Of a DNA stretch of 64,000 nucleotides, positions 46,801 to 59,100 are shown piece by piece. Made by a program: the position numbers and the translations under genes. Below the pieces are notes generated by a model. The model was not told the DNA's origin, made no database searches, and saw nothing but the letters and a program-made list of their open reading frames with translations. The DNA comes from Allomyces macrogynus ATCC 38327. Its lineage: Eukaryota; Blastocladiomycota; Blastocladiomycetes; Blastocladiales; Blastocladiaceae. Location of the stretch: assembly GCA_000151295.1 (NCBI GenBank), contig GG745328.1:2241992-2305991 (forward strand), read 5' to 3'. How positions within the stretch are numbered: the first letter of the stretch is position 1; each line of letters begins with the position of its first letter.

Positions 46801-49239
46801 CACGCCGACTACGTCATTGTGCTCGACCACGGCGAAATCAAGGCGCAGGGCACGCCCGCCGAGATAGGCAAGCTCGGCATCTTGCAGGATCTCAAGGCCG
46901 AGGAGGACCAGTTCCAGGCCGAAACCGAGCCCGAGACCGTCGAGGCCATGATTGACGCCGACGAGAGCTCGTCGCCGACGGATTTGCTCCCACCGGGCCT
47001 GCGCGCGCGCAAAATCTCGCACCTCTCGGCCACTAGCCAAGTCGAGGACTCGAGCCCCGCGCCCGACAAGCCGGATTTGGCCGCGATTGGTCGACTGGTT
47101 CAAGACGAGGAGCGGTGTCGCGGGTCTGTCTCATGGCACATTTATCGGGCCTGGATCACGGCCGCGGGCGGCATGTCGTTTTGGGTTCCATTGGTCGCGT
47201 TCTTGGCGCTGCAGCAGGTGCTGCTCGTCGGCCAGGACCTGTGGCTGCGGCACTGGTCGAACGCATATCTCACGGGCGACGAGGTGAACGCCGTCTACTA
47301 CCTTGGCATCTACGTTGCGCTCGGCTTCATTGCGATCGGCCTGATCACGGGCCGGCTGATTTACCAGTTCCACGGATCGCTGCGTGCGTCCAAATCGATG
47401 CACGACGAGCTGCTCTTCACGTTGCTGCATGCCAAACTGCTGTTTTGGGACCGCACGCCGCTCGGCCGTGTCATCAACCGCATGTCGCGTGATATGCAGA
47501 CGGTCGATCGCGACATTGCCCGCGATCTCGTCGACGGCATGGTCAGCGGGTTCCAGTTCTTGTCGATTTTGCTGCTAATCATTGGTGTTGCGCCGATCTT
47601 GCTCGTGGTGCTCGTCCCTGTTGTGTTTTGGTACCGCGCCGTCGCACAGCGGTTCCTTTCTACGTCGCGCGAACTCAAGCGGCTTGACAGCTTGACTCGG
47701 TCGCCGATTTACTCGCAATTTTCGGAAACGTACGCGATTTTGCGTTTACCGCTGACTTTTTTGCTCGAAGCGCGGAACTTGACCTCTTCTTTCCGAAACG
47801 CTTGATTCTAGGCTCACGGGCGTCACCACGATCCGGTCGTTTGGCCACGAGTCGCGGTTCATGCAGGAGCTGCACCGGCGCGTCGACCTCAACCATGGCG
47901 CCTTTTTCTACCTCTGGATCAGGTGTGTCCTGTCCGACCTTGCGGCACTTGATGGCGTTCACTCACTCGTCTTTGCGTGTTGTTGTCGTCGTTCCTAGCA
48001 ACCGGTGGCTCAATGTGCGCACCGACTGGATCAGTGCAATTGTCGTGTTCTTGACGGGCCTGGTCCTCGTTCTTTCGCGCGACATGATGGACCCGGCCTT
48101 GATTGGCGTGACGATATCGTATGCACTGACCGCGACCGACGCCATCATGTGGTTCATTCGCATCCAAGCCATGGTTCGTGATTGCCGACGGACTGTTCCC
48201 AGACGTCTCCGTGTCGACTAAACCGAGGCTGTTTCTTTCTAGGTCGAAATGGACCTCAACTCGATTGAGCGCTGCGTCGAGTGGATCGACGGGATCGACA
48301 AGGAGCCGGCTGAGGACACGCCCACCCAAATCAAGCCGCCCGCGACGTGGCCAGCATTCGGGATCGTGGAGGTCCGCGATTTGGTCGCGCAGTACAGCCC
48401 CGAGGCTGGACCCGTCTTGCGCGGCATTTCGTTTGAGGTGCCGGCGCGAAGTCGCATCGCGATTTGTGGACGCTCGGGCGCGGGCAAGGTCCGTTTGTTC
48501 TGTTCTTCCTGCGCTCACGTTGAGCTTCACTGACGAAACGTATGCGCTACGATATCTAGTCGTCGTTGGCGGCGGCTCTGTTCCGGTTTATCGAGTGGAC
48601 GCGCGGCACAATCATGATCGATGGCGTCGATTTGCGACACCTCGACTTGCACACGCTGCGCAGCCGCGTCACGCTGGTGCCGCAGGATCCCGGTGCGTTT
48701 CCAACTTGCTGCGACGACACCTCGTCAATATTACTGACCCTCGCCATCCCAACCTGCCACCAGTCCTGTTCACCGGCTCGGTGCGATCCAACCTCGACGT
48801 CTTTGGCGAGTACAGCGACCCGGAAATTCAGGAAGCGCTCGAGCGCGTGCACCTTGCGCACATTCCCATGGAGGCGCCCGTCGCCGAGAATGGCGGCAAC
48901 TTTTCCGTCGGCACGCGGCAGCTGCTCAGCCTGGCGCGCGCCCTGCTGCGACGGTCGCGCGTGCTTCTGCTCGACGAGTGCACGGCGAGCGTCGACCGCG
49001 CCACGGACAATCTGATCCAGGCCACGTTGCGCGAAGCGTTTGCCAACTGCACGATCCTGACGATTGCGCATAAGCTGTCGACGATCATCGACTCGGACCG
49101 CGTGCTCGTTCTGTCGGCGGGCGAGGTGGTCGAGTACGACACGCCGTACAACTTGATGACGCGCGACGGGTCGTATTTCCAACACATGTGCCGCGAGTCG
49201 GGCGAGTTTGATAGCTTGCTGGCGGCGGCGACCAAGTAG
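43815..49239 (+). CDS. ABCC-family ABC transporter (MRP/Ycf1-like)
   Basis: About a dozen exons; the stop is at 49237-49239. The N-terminal TMD0-like part starts [20 protein letters not shown] and includes [11 protein letters not shown], then [23 protein letters not shown]1 follows ([40 protein letters not shown]). NBD1: Walker [33 protein letters not shown], Walker [12 protein letters not shown] (Asp at the catalytic position, as usual for ABCC NBD1). TMD2 has [23 protein letters not shown]2: GRSGAGKSSL, signature [16 protein letters not shown] (Thr replaces the usual Gln), [11 protein letters not shown] with catalytic Glu. Likely a vacuolar or plasma-membrane exporter of conjugates. Junctions near 44068 and 44320 do not keep phase as read. 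Confidence 0.9.
45706..45721 (+). repeat. poly-C homopolymer in ABC transporter intron
   Basis: Sixteen consecutive C residues immediately upstream of the acceptor of an intron in the ABCC gene. They form part of its polypyrimidine tract. Confidence 0.9.
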
Positions 49240-50406
49240 GCGGCGAGCCGCACTGGTACGGCGCGGTCGTGTTCCGCGTCGAGGGCTGCAGTACCTTGGT
49301 GTCCGCGTGTGGTTAGTTTGGTTTTTTTTTGTCGTTTATATTGCAGACGATCGCCTCCGCCAGCTTGGCAAGATGACAGATGGTTGTGAATGGCAAATGA
49401 ATTTGATTTCCCGCTAGACCTCGCCAGCAGGGCTCCTGAACGAGCTGCCCAAGAGCACGTGCTTCCTCTCCACCGCTTCCTCAACACGCTGCGTTTTGCT
49501 CTGGGCATCTGCAGACACTCGGCAATGGCTGACCCAAGGTGCGGGCTGATCTGGCGCGTCTCGCACACCTCTCTCTCGTGGCGCTGCTGCGAACATAACC
49601 TGATCAAATCATGCGTGGCCGAAACCTGATGACAATGAGTCAGGTCCTCGCTGCTGGCCGTCGCCTTGAGTCGCCCTTGTCTCGTCTTCGACGTCGAGGA
49701 TCGTCGAGCTACTCGCATCCCCGCTGCCGCCGCCGCCGCGGCTGCGCTCGACCGCTAGACTAGCTCGCGGTCGAACCGTGTCTTTGGCAGCTGCCCTCGA
49801 CGACGAAGACGACGGCTCACAGCGAGTAGACCAGCAATTACCGCTGTAGTGGTGATCAAGCAGATCATTCATTTTCCTTCTTTTCACGCCGGCCACCGCC
49901 CAACGACGACCACCAACGCACCACCCACAAGGGCGTTATTACAGGCGTTCGGGTGCGATATGCTGTGCGACGCGGATTTCGGCGTTGGCGCAGGAAGAGC
50001 AGGCAGGTAGTCGCGATGGCGTGGGCAGAGAAGAGAGAATGGCCGGTCGTGCGCGTTTCCCAGCCAGCACGCGCGGTCGCGCCAGGCGCCGTTGCGATCG
50101 TCGACGTGCTCAGCACCAGCACACCACCGCCCGCGAAGCCCGCGCCGACCGCAGCAGCAGCGCGCCATTCTCGCCAATATTTATACGGAACGGGGGCGAT
50201 GATGGCGGCCGTGTGCTGATCTCTCTCTCTTCTCTCCGGTCTCGCTGGTCTGGCTGGTCTCAAGCCGGACGACGCCAGCCAGCTTCACCTCGATCCCGTC
50301 GCTCTGCGCAGCAGCTCGTCTTCTGTGCCGACAGCAACGTTTGCCGCTGCACGCCACCCTCATCGTCGTCGAATCCGTGCCCCGTCTGTCCCGATCCACG
50401 CGCCCA
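49240..50406. other. intergenic region
   Basis: About 1.17 kb. A reverse-strand frame at 50263-49865 has fair codon bias and short hydrophobic stretches but no recognisable family. A TATTTATAC element lies near 50180, about 225 bp upstream of the next start. I do not call a gene here. Confidence 0.35.
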
Positions 50407-52456
50407 ATGACCATGCCCGGCAACAACTCGAGGACGGCGAGCCGCACGGCCACGCCCGCCGGCGGCGCGTCGCCCATGCTCTCCAGGCGCGTGGGGTACG
50501 CGATGCTCTCAGCTGCGAGCGAAGTGCCGGCTGCCCCGCGCAACGCCTTTCCCCGGCGCTTGCTCTCTCTTCCACCGCAGAACCCCACCCCGCCGGCACC
50601 GGTCGCGGTCGNNNNNNNNNNNNNNNNNNNNNNNNNNNNNNNNNNNNNNNNNNNNNNNNNNNNNNNNNNNNNNNNNNNNNNNNNNNNNNNNNNNNNNNNN
50701 NNNNNNNNNNNNNNNNNNNNNNNNNNNNNNNNNNNNNNNNNNNNNNNNNNNNNNNNNNNNNNNNNNNNNNNNNNNNNNNNNNNNNNNNNNNNNNNNNNNN
50801 NNNNNNNNNNNNNNNNNNNNNNNNNNNNNNNNNNNNNNNNNNNNNNNNNNNNNNNNNNNNNNNNNNNNNNNNNNNNNNNNNNNNNNNNNNNNNNNNNNNN
50901 NNNNNNNNNNNNNNNNNNNNNNNNNNNNNNNNNNNNNNNNNNNNNNNNNNNNNNNNNNNNNNNNNNNNNNNNNNNNNNNNNNNNNNNNNNNNNNNNNNNN
51001 NNNNNNNNNNNNNNNNNNNNNNNNNNNNNNNNNNNNNNNNNNNNNNNNNNNNNNNNNNNNNNNNNNNNNNNNNNNNNNNNNNNNNNNNNNNNNNNNNNNN
51101 NNNNNNNNNNNNNNNNNNNNNNNNNNNNNNNNNNNNNNNNNNNNNNNNNNNNNNNNNNNNNNNNNNNNNNNNNNNNNNNNNNNNNNNNNNNNNNNNNNNN
51201 NNNNNNNNNNNNNNNNNNNNNNNNNNNNNNNNNNNNNNNNNNNNNNNNNNNNNNNNNNNNNNNNNNNNNNNNNNNNNNNNNNNNNNNNNNNNNNNNNNNN
51301 NNNNNNNNNNNNNNNNNNNNNNNNNNNNNNNNNNNNNNNNNGCCCGCGGCCCTTGTCCTACCCTGCCGCTGTGCCTTCCCGGTCGAGCCACGGCACTAAC
51401 CCGCCCGCCGCTCCTCTCGCCCCCTCCTCCTCCTCCTCGTCGTCGCTGCTGCTGTCGCCGCCGCCCTTTCTCCCCGCTGGTGCATCATCGCGGCCGTTGT
51501 CCCACCCGCCACCGTCGCCGTCGCGCCATTCGTCTTCGCCCACCATGACCCGCGGCCCAACACGTCATTCATCGGCGCCGACCGCGCCGCCGCTGTCGCC
51601 GCTGTCGCCACTGTCGCAGCCGCACTCGAAGCGCGGGACCGCCGATGTCGCCACGGACGTGATTGAGGCCCCGCGCCCGCCGGCGCCGCGCGACATTGCC
51701 TTGAATGTGCATGCGGCCATGTACTCGGTCCAGCCGGACGCGCAGGCCGCAGCCGCGCGCGATTACTTGGATGAGAATGCTACGTTTGCCGGTGCGTATT
51801 GATGATCAGCTGGAGAGCAAAGTGAACTTAAAGAGTAAGAGAGCTAACTGTAGTGTTGGTTGTTTGGCACGCGTAGATCCGATTGTGATTGCCGCGACGA
51901 GCGATTCGGTCAAGACGGCGTTTATGGGTAACAAGCTCGCGTTTGCGCTTGTCGAGCCCAAGATCACGTCGGTGACCGAGGGGACCGACGACGCGGGGAA
52001 CCATGTCGTCGCCGTGGATGCCGATATTGCCTACACGCTGCGGTATGTCACGGTGGATCTTGGGTTGTGATTAGGGCTGTGATTGTTCCTCATCCCGTTT
52101 GCTCGTCGACTTCACTTAAGCCTGCTCCCGATCAAGCTCACGGTGCGCACGCTTAGCAAGTTTGTGATCGACAGCGGGTCGAACCGCGTCGTCTTCCACG
52201 AGGACATTTGGAGGTGCTTTGTTCTTGCATGCCGTTTACGTGTTCTAGCTTCCTGTTCGCCGAGCTGACACGGCCCGTTTTGTCCTCCAGCGTCGCAGAC
52301 CTCATGGAACAGATCCCGATCGTCGGCACGCTCTACTCGAGCCTGGCCCGTCCGTTTGCGAGCTCGATGACGTCGATGCTCGTCGCGATGCTCTTGCCCA
52401 AGCAGGCCGTGCCGCCGTCGACGTCATCGGCCAACGGCAGTGGCGCGTCGGTGTAA
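50407..52456 (+). CDS. NTF2/SnoaL-like protein, interrupted by assembly gap
   Basis: The N-terminus (MTMPGNNSRTASRTATPAGG) reads into the gap at 50612 and resumes after 51341 as Ser/Pro-rich sequence, so the gap is inside the first exon and the frame across it cannot be checked. Later exons: to 51791, 51877-52042, 52121-52213 and 52291-52456. The fold-bearing part includes IALNVHAAMYSVQPDAQAAA, RDYLDENATFADPIVI, VVAVDADIAYTLRLLPIKLT and VIDSGSNRVVFHEDIW, in the order of a SnoaL/NTF2-like domain, ending FASSMTSMLVAMLLPK. No signal peptide is visible. Probably cytosolic; function unknown. Confidence 0.65.
50612..51341. other. assembly gap (730 N)
   Basis: A run of N inside the NTF2-like gene. 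Its true length is unknown. Confidence 1.
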
Positions 52457-52786
52457 AACCCGTTGGGGGAGGCTGTGGTTTGGTTCGGCCTGTTTGGTTG
52501 GATTGGCAGAGGGGAAGGGAACGGGAGAGGAGGGATGGGAGGGTTTGTTCTCGTTTCGCTCGACGCGACTTTGTCTTTTTGAACGCGAATATCCACCAAC
52601 AAGGAACCTTTTCACCCCACCTTTGTCGTGCCATGGTGCTCGCTTTCAGCAAGACGGTATCCCCATACTCCACCCCACCCGATTTCATAAATCCTAGGTA
52701 CGTCGTCGTCGTGCCTCTCTGGCTCGCTACAGTCCCACCTACCCCTGTTTCTCCGTGCGCACCGTACAAGTCTCTCCACCCCTCCT
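52457..52786. other. tail-to-tail intergenic region
   Basis: About 330 bp between the 3' ends of the NTF2-like gene (+) and the PSI-domain gene (-). Nothing recognised. Confidence 0.4.
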
Positions 52787-53583
52787 TCACACCGGCGACC
52801 CGGCACGGACCTTGCTCGACCTGATCGTTGCGCCTGAGGCAGCCACGGACCCCTTCTTCCCGTCTTTCCCGTTGTTCCCATGCCCGCCATACTTGCGCTC
52901 AAAGTCATCGACCATGCGCGTGAACGCCGTATCCCCCTGCGCGCGACGGCGGCGCGCGCGAATCAGGCACCCGCACAGGAACAGCACCACGAACAGGGCA
53001 AGGATTCCCCCAGCAATCGCGACAATCGAAAAGGTGCGTGCGCCCAGCGAGCCTACATAGATTGCGCGGCCGGGTGAGAGAGAGAGATCGGTGTGAAGTG
53101 AGATGAGGTGGAGGTGCGTGTGCGTACGTACATTGCATCCAAAAGTACTGGTCGAGCTGCCCATAGCACGCCGACGCGCTGCCGCCGGGCGGAGCAAAAA
53201 TGTTGAAGGACGGGATGCATTGGCCCGGGACCGACGCGTTGCTGTGCGTGGCCGTGAGCAGTGTGCACCACCCGCACGCTGCGACGGCCGCGCACTCGGA
53301 ACAGGTTCTCAGGGTCGTGCAGTTGGTCGTGCTCATGACGTGGGTCGGGGTCGGGGTTGCTGTAGGGGTGAAGGTGGGCGGTGGGCCCGGGCCGACTGCA
53401 TTGGGGCGGAGAGAGAACAGGGTCAAAGACGGGATCATGAAAAAGAGCGATTGGCGTGCGGCGGAACGGACCAACGATGGTCTGCGCGACCGCGGCGGCG
53501 GGTGCCAACAGGAGAACGGCAGCGACGACGGCCATGGCCGCGAGGGCGAGGAGCGTGGCGAGGTTGGCGGCGCGGCGGGTCAT
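52787..53583 (-). CDS. PSI-domain single-pass membrane protein
   Basis: Three exons on the reverse strand: 53583-53472, 53395-53132 and 53052-52787; 213 aa. Signal peptide MTRRAANLATLLALAAMAVV then AAVLLLAPAAAVAQ. A Pro/Thr linker precedes a small Cys-rich domain: NCTTLRTCSECAAVAACGWC, GQC and SACYG. The spacing C-x5-C-x2-C-x5-C-G-W-C is a plexin-semaphorin-integrin (PSI) fold. A transmembrane helix (IVAIAGGILALFVVLFLCGC) is followed by basic RARRRR and a short cytoplasmic tail. Chytrid and blastoclad genomes often contain such small PSI receptors, but the ligand is not known. The exon 1 donor GTCCGT is non-standard but recurs in this window. Confidence 0.8.
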
Positions 53584-54026
53584 GGTTGTCGACAGGTGGT
53601 GCGGCCCGGTTGGCGTCAAGAAGGCGCGCGAGCTGAAGCAGTTGCGAACGCGGGCTGGGCAGGCGCGTCTCGTATCGTTCGGAGCGCGGAAAGCGTGGGT
53701 CGCGCTTGGGAGTGGATTGCGGCAAGTTGCAGGGGGAGGGCGCGGTGGGCAGGGCGGTCAGGAAACGGGGCGCGCGTGTGGGCCGGCCACGATGACAGCG
53801 GCAACGGCAACGTTGGCGAAGAGGACAACGGCGGTGACCAGACCCAACCACCATCACAATCGCAACGCGACGCGACGCGACGCGATCACCTGACGAGATC
53901 AAAGGCAGGCAGCACCAGCACCGGCCTGCATCAGTTGGCCGTGGGCAGCCGTCCGCAACACTTCGAATCACCGTCGATCCGGCCTTCAGAACGCGCAAGT
54001 CAACACAATGTAAAACAGAAGCAGCC
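53584..54026. promoter_or_regulatory. divergent promoter of PSI-domain and APN2 genes
   Basis: About 440 bp between two starts on opposite strands. No distinct element seen. Confidence 0.3.
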
Positions 54027-56039
54027 ATGAGGATCTGCACTTGGAACGTCTCTGGTGGGTGGTCAAATATCAAGGATATGCCCCCGAGCATGCGCACCTG
54101 CGCACTTGGCCTCGACCTGTGCTATCAGAGCTGAAGCGGAGAAACGCGGTCGGAGCAGGATGTATTGCAAGGACAAGAATCAACTCCGGACGCTTTGGCA
54201 ATGTCGGTTCGCGATCCTCTGCAGGCATTCTGGCGCTATGCGCGCTTTCAGTCAAGGACCTGTTCGATCCGTCCGTTGCGAGTCAGGAACTGGCCAAGGG
54301 TGGGCCTTTTCGGGTGGAGAAGTCTTTTGCGATCAATATCTTAGCATTTTCGTCCCTTTTTTGACAGAGGCGGCCCCCGACGAGATTCTCGGCTCTTGAC
54401 CGATGTCCTCGAATGTGACGTCTTCTGCTGCCAGGAAACCAAGCTACCGTGCCGAAAAATCGGTTCCAAACCGGCCGTGTTTGATCACCACGACTCGTAC
54501 TATTTGTTTTGACCACCACGACTCGTACTATTCGTTTTGTCGCAGCGCGCTGAGCCAGCAGAGCCTGCGCATGGGGTACTGGGCACGGCCACGTTTGTCG
54601 ACGCTCGGCTCCCGGCTTGTGCAGGGCAAGACGGATTGCTCGGTAGCTCTGGAACGGGATCAACAAGCGCGACAGCAATCCCTGTGTCAAACGGTATCGT
54701 GAGCCCGGACCTGGGCTCTCTCAACCTGACCACGGCGCCCACCACCTTGGACGACGAAGGCCGCGCGGTCCTGCTCGACTTCGGCGCGTTTGTCCTTATC
54801 AACGTCCACCGCCCGAACCGCGGCGACGACGACACGCGCGCGCAAGTCAAGGCCGACTACCACGCGCTCTTCCTGCACGTCTTGACCATGCTTCTGACCA
54901 TGCACGGCCGCGACGTGATTCTCGTTGGCGACTTGAACATCTCGCTCCGCATAATTGACCACGCCGACCCGGCTACCGTCCTCGCCGATACTTACGGCAC
55001 GTCGCGCATGCCCAATCCGGAAGCCGCGTTCGCTGCGGCCAATCTGACGCGTGCGTGGTTTGACGCCGTACTGGCTCTTGGCATTGTCGATGCGTACCGC
55101 GCCATGAATCAGGTGTCGCCGGGATTCTCGTGCCAGATTGCGGCGCGACGTGCGGATTTCGGGACGGATTGATTATATTCTCGTCTCGCCGCGGCTCGTA
55201 TCACGGATTCGTGCGCGTGATCGGATGGCGCACGTGCTCGGGTCGGATCATTGCCCGGTCTACGTGGATATCGACGTGCCGGACTTGGATGCGCGGCTGC
55301 ATGGGCCTGTCGTGGATGCAGCGAGCGTGCAGGGTCGGCCGAGTTTGTGCGCGAGGTATTTGCCGGAGCTGAGCGCGCGGCAGCGATCGATCAAGGAAAT
55401 AGTCGCGGTCGTGAGTAAGAAGCGGGCGGGTGACGTGGCCGAGCCGGAGAATGGGTCGGTGCCTGCTGCGACAGGTACGGGCGGCAATCTGGTCGTGTTG
55501 TCGGCGGACCAGGCATCGCGGTCAAAAGCGGCGCGGCCATCGCTCCCACCGCCAAAGCCAGAGAAGAAGCCCAAGGCCGACTCGGGCCGTGTCACCGCGA
55601 GTGGGCCGAAGCAGTGGACTTTATCCACCCTTTTTCGCTCGCCCCGCGGTCACGCCCTCACCCATACCCGCGCCCGCTGGTGATCTTGCCCAACCAACCC
55701 AATCCAACTCTGGCGACGACCCAAGTGAGCCGCTTGTCGCCTCGTCGACCCGAAATGGATCGGCGAGCGCGCCATGGGCGACGCTCTTCCGTCCGCGCGA
55801 GCCGCCCAAGTGCGCGCACGGCGAACCGGGTGTGTCGTTTTCGGTCAACAAGAAGGGGCCCATCCAAGGACGCAAATTTTGGGTGTGTGCGCGGCCGGTG
55901 GGCCCGAAAAGCGCAGGGTTGAGCGAGTTTCGGTGTAACTTATTTGAGGTGCGTTTTGGGCGTTCGTGCTGGTTGTTGTAGAAATGGACTCACGATTTGT
56001 CTCGACTTCCAGTGGGATAACGCGCGCAAGTCGAGATGA
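54027..56039 (+). pseudogene. APN2: AP endonuclease 2, reading frame broken several times
   Basis: The product begins MRICTWNVSG and contains CDVFCCQETKL, DEEGRAVLLDFGAFVLINVH, GRDVILVGDLNISLRIIDHA, RIDYILVSPRL and GSDHCPVYVDID. These are the exonuclease-endonuclease-phosphatase motifs in order, including the metal-binding Glu of QET and the catalytic D-x-N and DH. A PIP-like QWTLST box lies near 55615, then a C-terminal GRF zinc finger (PPKCAHGEPGVSF, GRKFWVCARPVGPK, FRCNLFE), and a last exon 56013-56039. APN2 removes AP sites and 3' blocks with PCNA. As read, the frame is broken by a 28-bp duplication (54483-54538), near 54582, near 55160 and near 55622. Exons between 54056 and 54365 are unresolved. 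Either a decaying gene or poor consensus. Confidence 0.75.
54483..54538 (+). repeat. 28-bp imperfect tandem duplication inside APN2
   Basis: Two adjacent 28-base units (54483-54510 and 54511-54538) share CACCACGACTCGTACTATT and differ at two positions. The first copy leads to an in-frame stop. A single copy would leave the conserved HHDSYYSFCRSA frame open. Confidence 0.9.
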
Positions 56040-56052
56040 GCTGTATGTTGAT

Positions 56053-56058
56053 AATAAA
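56053..56058 (+). terminator. poly(A) signal AATAAA downstream of APN2
   Basis: A canonical AATAAA lies 14 bp after the APN2 stop codon. It sits in the 65-bp spacer to the converging TQT-rich gene. Confidence 0.5.
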
Positions 56059-56104
56059 TCGTGGGTGTCATGGATCAAAATGCGATGCAACGGCAAAGAG
56101 CCAT

Positions 56105-59100
56105 TTAACCGATAGCGGGACTTGGTAAACCCAGACCGTTCATCAATCCCACTTGCCCTTCCTCTTCGTTATCCTCCAAAATCGTTCCGGCCGCAATCCC
56201 GCTCAGCTGGTCGATGGTGTCCGAAAACTCTTCAAACGTGGCCCCAGCGACGTGCGAGACGTGACTGGCGTGTGTCGCGGCAGGTGCAGTGAGACGGGCA
56301 GGTGCGAGGCCCACGACCGGTCGACGAAGTGAGGGCGGCATGTGGCCTGGCGGTGGGATGGGGACCGTGGCAGCAGTGGAGGTCGTTGGCGAGGACGAGC
56401 GCGATGTGGACGAGGTGGTGGATGAATCCGAATGCGGACCCGACATGTCCGACGAAGTTCGCGTCGTGGACGCCGTGCCGCTGGTGCCCGTGGTCGCCGA
56501 GGTCGTCGTCGCGGTCCTGGACGTGACCGTCCCCGTGTCCACGCTCGGTTCGGCGGTCGTCGCTGCTTCGTCGCCCTCGGGAATCTCGCCGAGCGAAAGC
56601 GACATTGACTGCACCGTCGTATCCGCATCGTCCACCACCCTCTGCCGCGCGACTGCCGCCGACTCCGGCGGCGAAGGGAGCGTAAACAACGACGAAGACG
56701 ACGACGACGAAGTCGACGCCGACGGTGTGACCCCGTCCATCAAACTCGCATTCAGCGCGCGCAGGCGGAGCCGACCGAGAACGCGTTTCTTCTGCGCAAG
56801 TACGGCGCGTTTCCGCGGCGTCATGAACTCGTTCTCGTCGTCGTCGTCGTCGACGACGACTTCCTCGCCGTCCTCCTTGCCGTGATCAAGCATCGGCGGC
56901 GGCAAGTCAAACGACACGACTTCACCCTCCGAGTGCAAAATCGTCAGCACCTCGCCCTCGGACACGTCCATGGAATACGTCATAGACGGCGGTGCATCCG
57001 TGCTGAACGCCTGGGGCGTTGACGGAGGGGACATGCTTGCGTCCGACGGCGGCGGGAGCGACATGCCCGTGGATTCCGGTGGCGACGGTGTTGGGGTTGG
57101 TGGGACGGGTTCAGGGTCGGGCAGCGCCAACGAGGTCGCGGGCGAGATCGACACGTCCATGACCGACGGCACGAGCTGTGTCGCTGCCTCGACGCGCGCA
57201 GGGGTCGAAACTTGCGTTTGCGCGTCGTGGACCGGTGGAGGTGACGCTAGTGGTGGCGGTGGAGACGGGGATGGGGGTGGCGAGACTTGCACTTCGGCCA
57301 TTGCGGTCGCGGGTGGAGGTGGTGGCGGAGTTGGCACGCGAGATGGAGTCGGCAGTTGCGGCGGTGTCGGCGGCGGTACAGGACTGGTTTGCACGTCGCG
57401 TTCAATGAGCACGAGCCGCGGAACGACCGGGTCGGGCTTGGTTGGCGGCGTGGGCGGCAACGGTGGACGCGCAGCCGGTGGCGGGGACGGGGTCGGCGGA
57501 GCAGGCACTTCGACGGGTGGTAATGGCGGCGTCGTCTGAATCCCCACGTCGAGTCCTGGCGGCAGCGGTGACGGACGCGCCTCAGCACTCACATCGGCTG
57601 TGGGTGAAGCGACCGTCTGCATGTCGCGCGTCACGGGCCGCCGCTGGTGGGCCCGTTGTAGTTCGGCTTCGGCAATCTCCTCGACGAGTTTAGCGACCGT
57701 TTCCTCAAAGAGATCATCGGTCAGGCATCGCAGCATAACTTGCTGCTCCATCCATTTCAGAATCTCGGCCTGGATTCGTGCCGGGTCAATTCGCGGCGGC
57801 TCAGATGCCGGCAGTGGGACCGTTTCCGGAACAGGAATGGGTACAGGGAACACGGGAGCAGGTCGAGCGGGTGGAGCAGAGGCCCAATCGGTCGGTAGTA
57901 ACGGTGGTGGAGGGTAATGCATCGGCGACGGCGCGTCCGTCTGGGTCCCGTGCGAGGTCACTTGAGGCCGAGCCACTGGTACTGGCGGAGGTGGGGATGG
58001 TGGTAGCGATCCCATGGGCGATGTCTGGATCCCTTCTTCGGCCACCGCGACGAGATCGCCTGTATGCACTTGCCTCGTGATTTGCCGCGGCGGCGGGTCC
58101 GTCTGGACCACGCTGTACGTCATATCGAGCGGCGGAGACGTCGTGCACTGCGTCGCCGCATCAGCGAAAACTGCGGTTGGCAACGTCGGCCATGGCGGCG
58201 ACGGCTGGATCCCGCGGTCGTGGTAGAAGCGTGACGGATCGGCCTGGACACCCATCCCCATCGTTGAGACGGGAGTCGGCGGCGCTGGCGGCGGTCGGGC
58301 CGACACGACAGGCCATGGCTCGACCGTGGTCAAACCAAACGAGCGCGTTCGCGGCAACGTCGGGGCATCTGCAACGACAGGTCGTGGTAGTGGCTCCGTT
58401 TGCACGCTGACCGTCACGGCAGGTTCGGGTCGCACGGGCCGGCTGATGCGACGCACACGCTGCGCGGTTGGTGTGAGCATGGTGGGCGCGGGAGCGGGCA
58501 AGAGCGGTGCCGGAATAGTTGCAGGGCTCGGCAGCGCAGCCAGGTGCGGCGGCTTCATGGACGTGCGCCGCAGGAACACGGGATTCTGCGAGAGGCGGAC
58601 ATTGTAGAACTTGTTGGGTGGGCGAAGCGGCGACGGCGGTCGTGGTGGGGCAGGAGCAGCGATGGGTGCAGTCGTGGGCATAGACTCGCCGGCAGCGAGA
58701 CGCGACGGTGGTGGCGATCGCGGCCGTTTGCGCACAGACGGAATCGTCTGAACCGGTTCGGGGATCCTTGACGGTTGCCGCTGGCGTGGAACCGCGTTGG
58801 CTGTACCAGGAAATCCACCGGCAACCACCGTCAACGCTGCGATTGGTGCGGGTCCTTGGTCGGCATGATAACCGTCCTGCGGACCGCGCGAGTCAAACGT
58901 CGATAGCCGCGGCCGCTGCCCCTGCGCATCGTCGGTCCGTTCCAAATGTTGCCGCTGCGCCGACAGTTGCCGCGTCCTGCGCAAGATAGCATCGGTCAGC
59001 GCTTCGGTGCCGTCGGACGTCGGCGTCTGCGCGGAATGAATTTGCCGCGAGAGCTTGGCAAGAACACTCCGAGCGTCTTGATAATCGAGCGGCGCCGTGG

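Noticed and set aside
49865..50263. Possible small reverse-strand gene with hydrophobic segments
   Set aside because: No family resemblance, uncertain start, and a TATA-like element inside it. Not enough evidence for a call.
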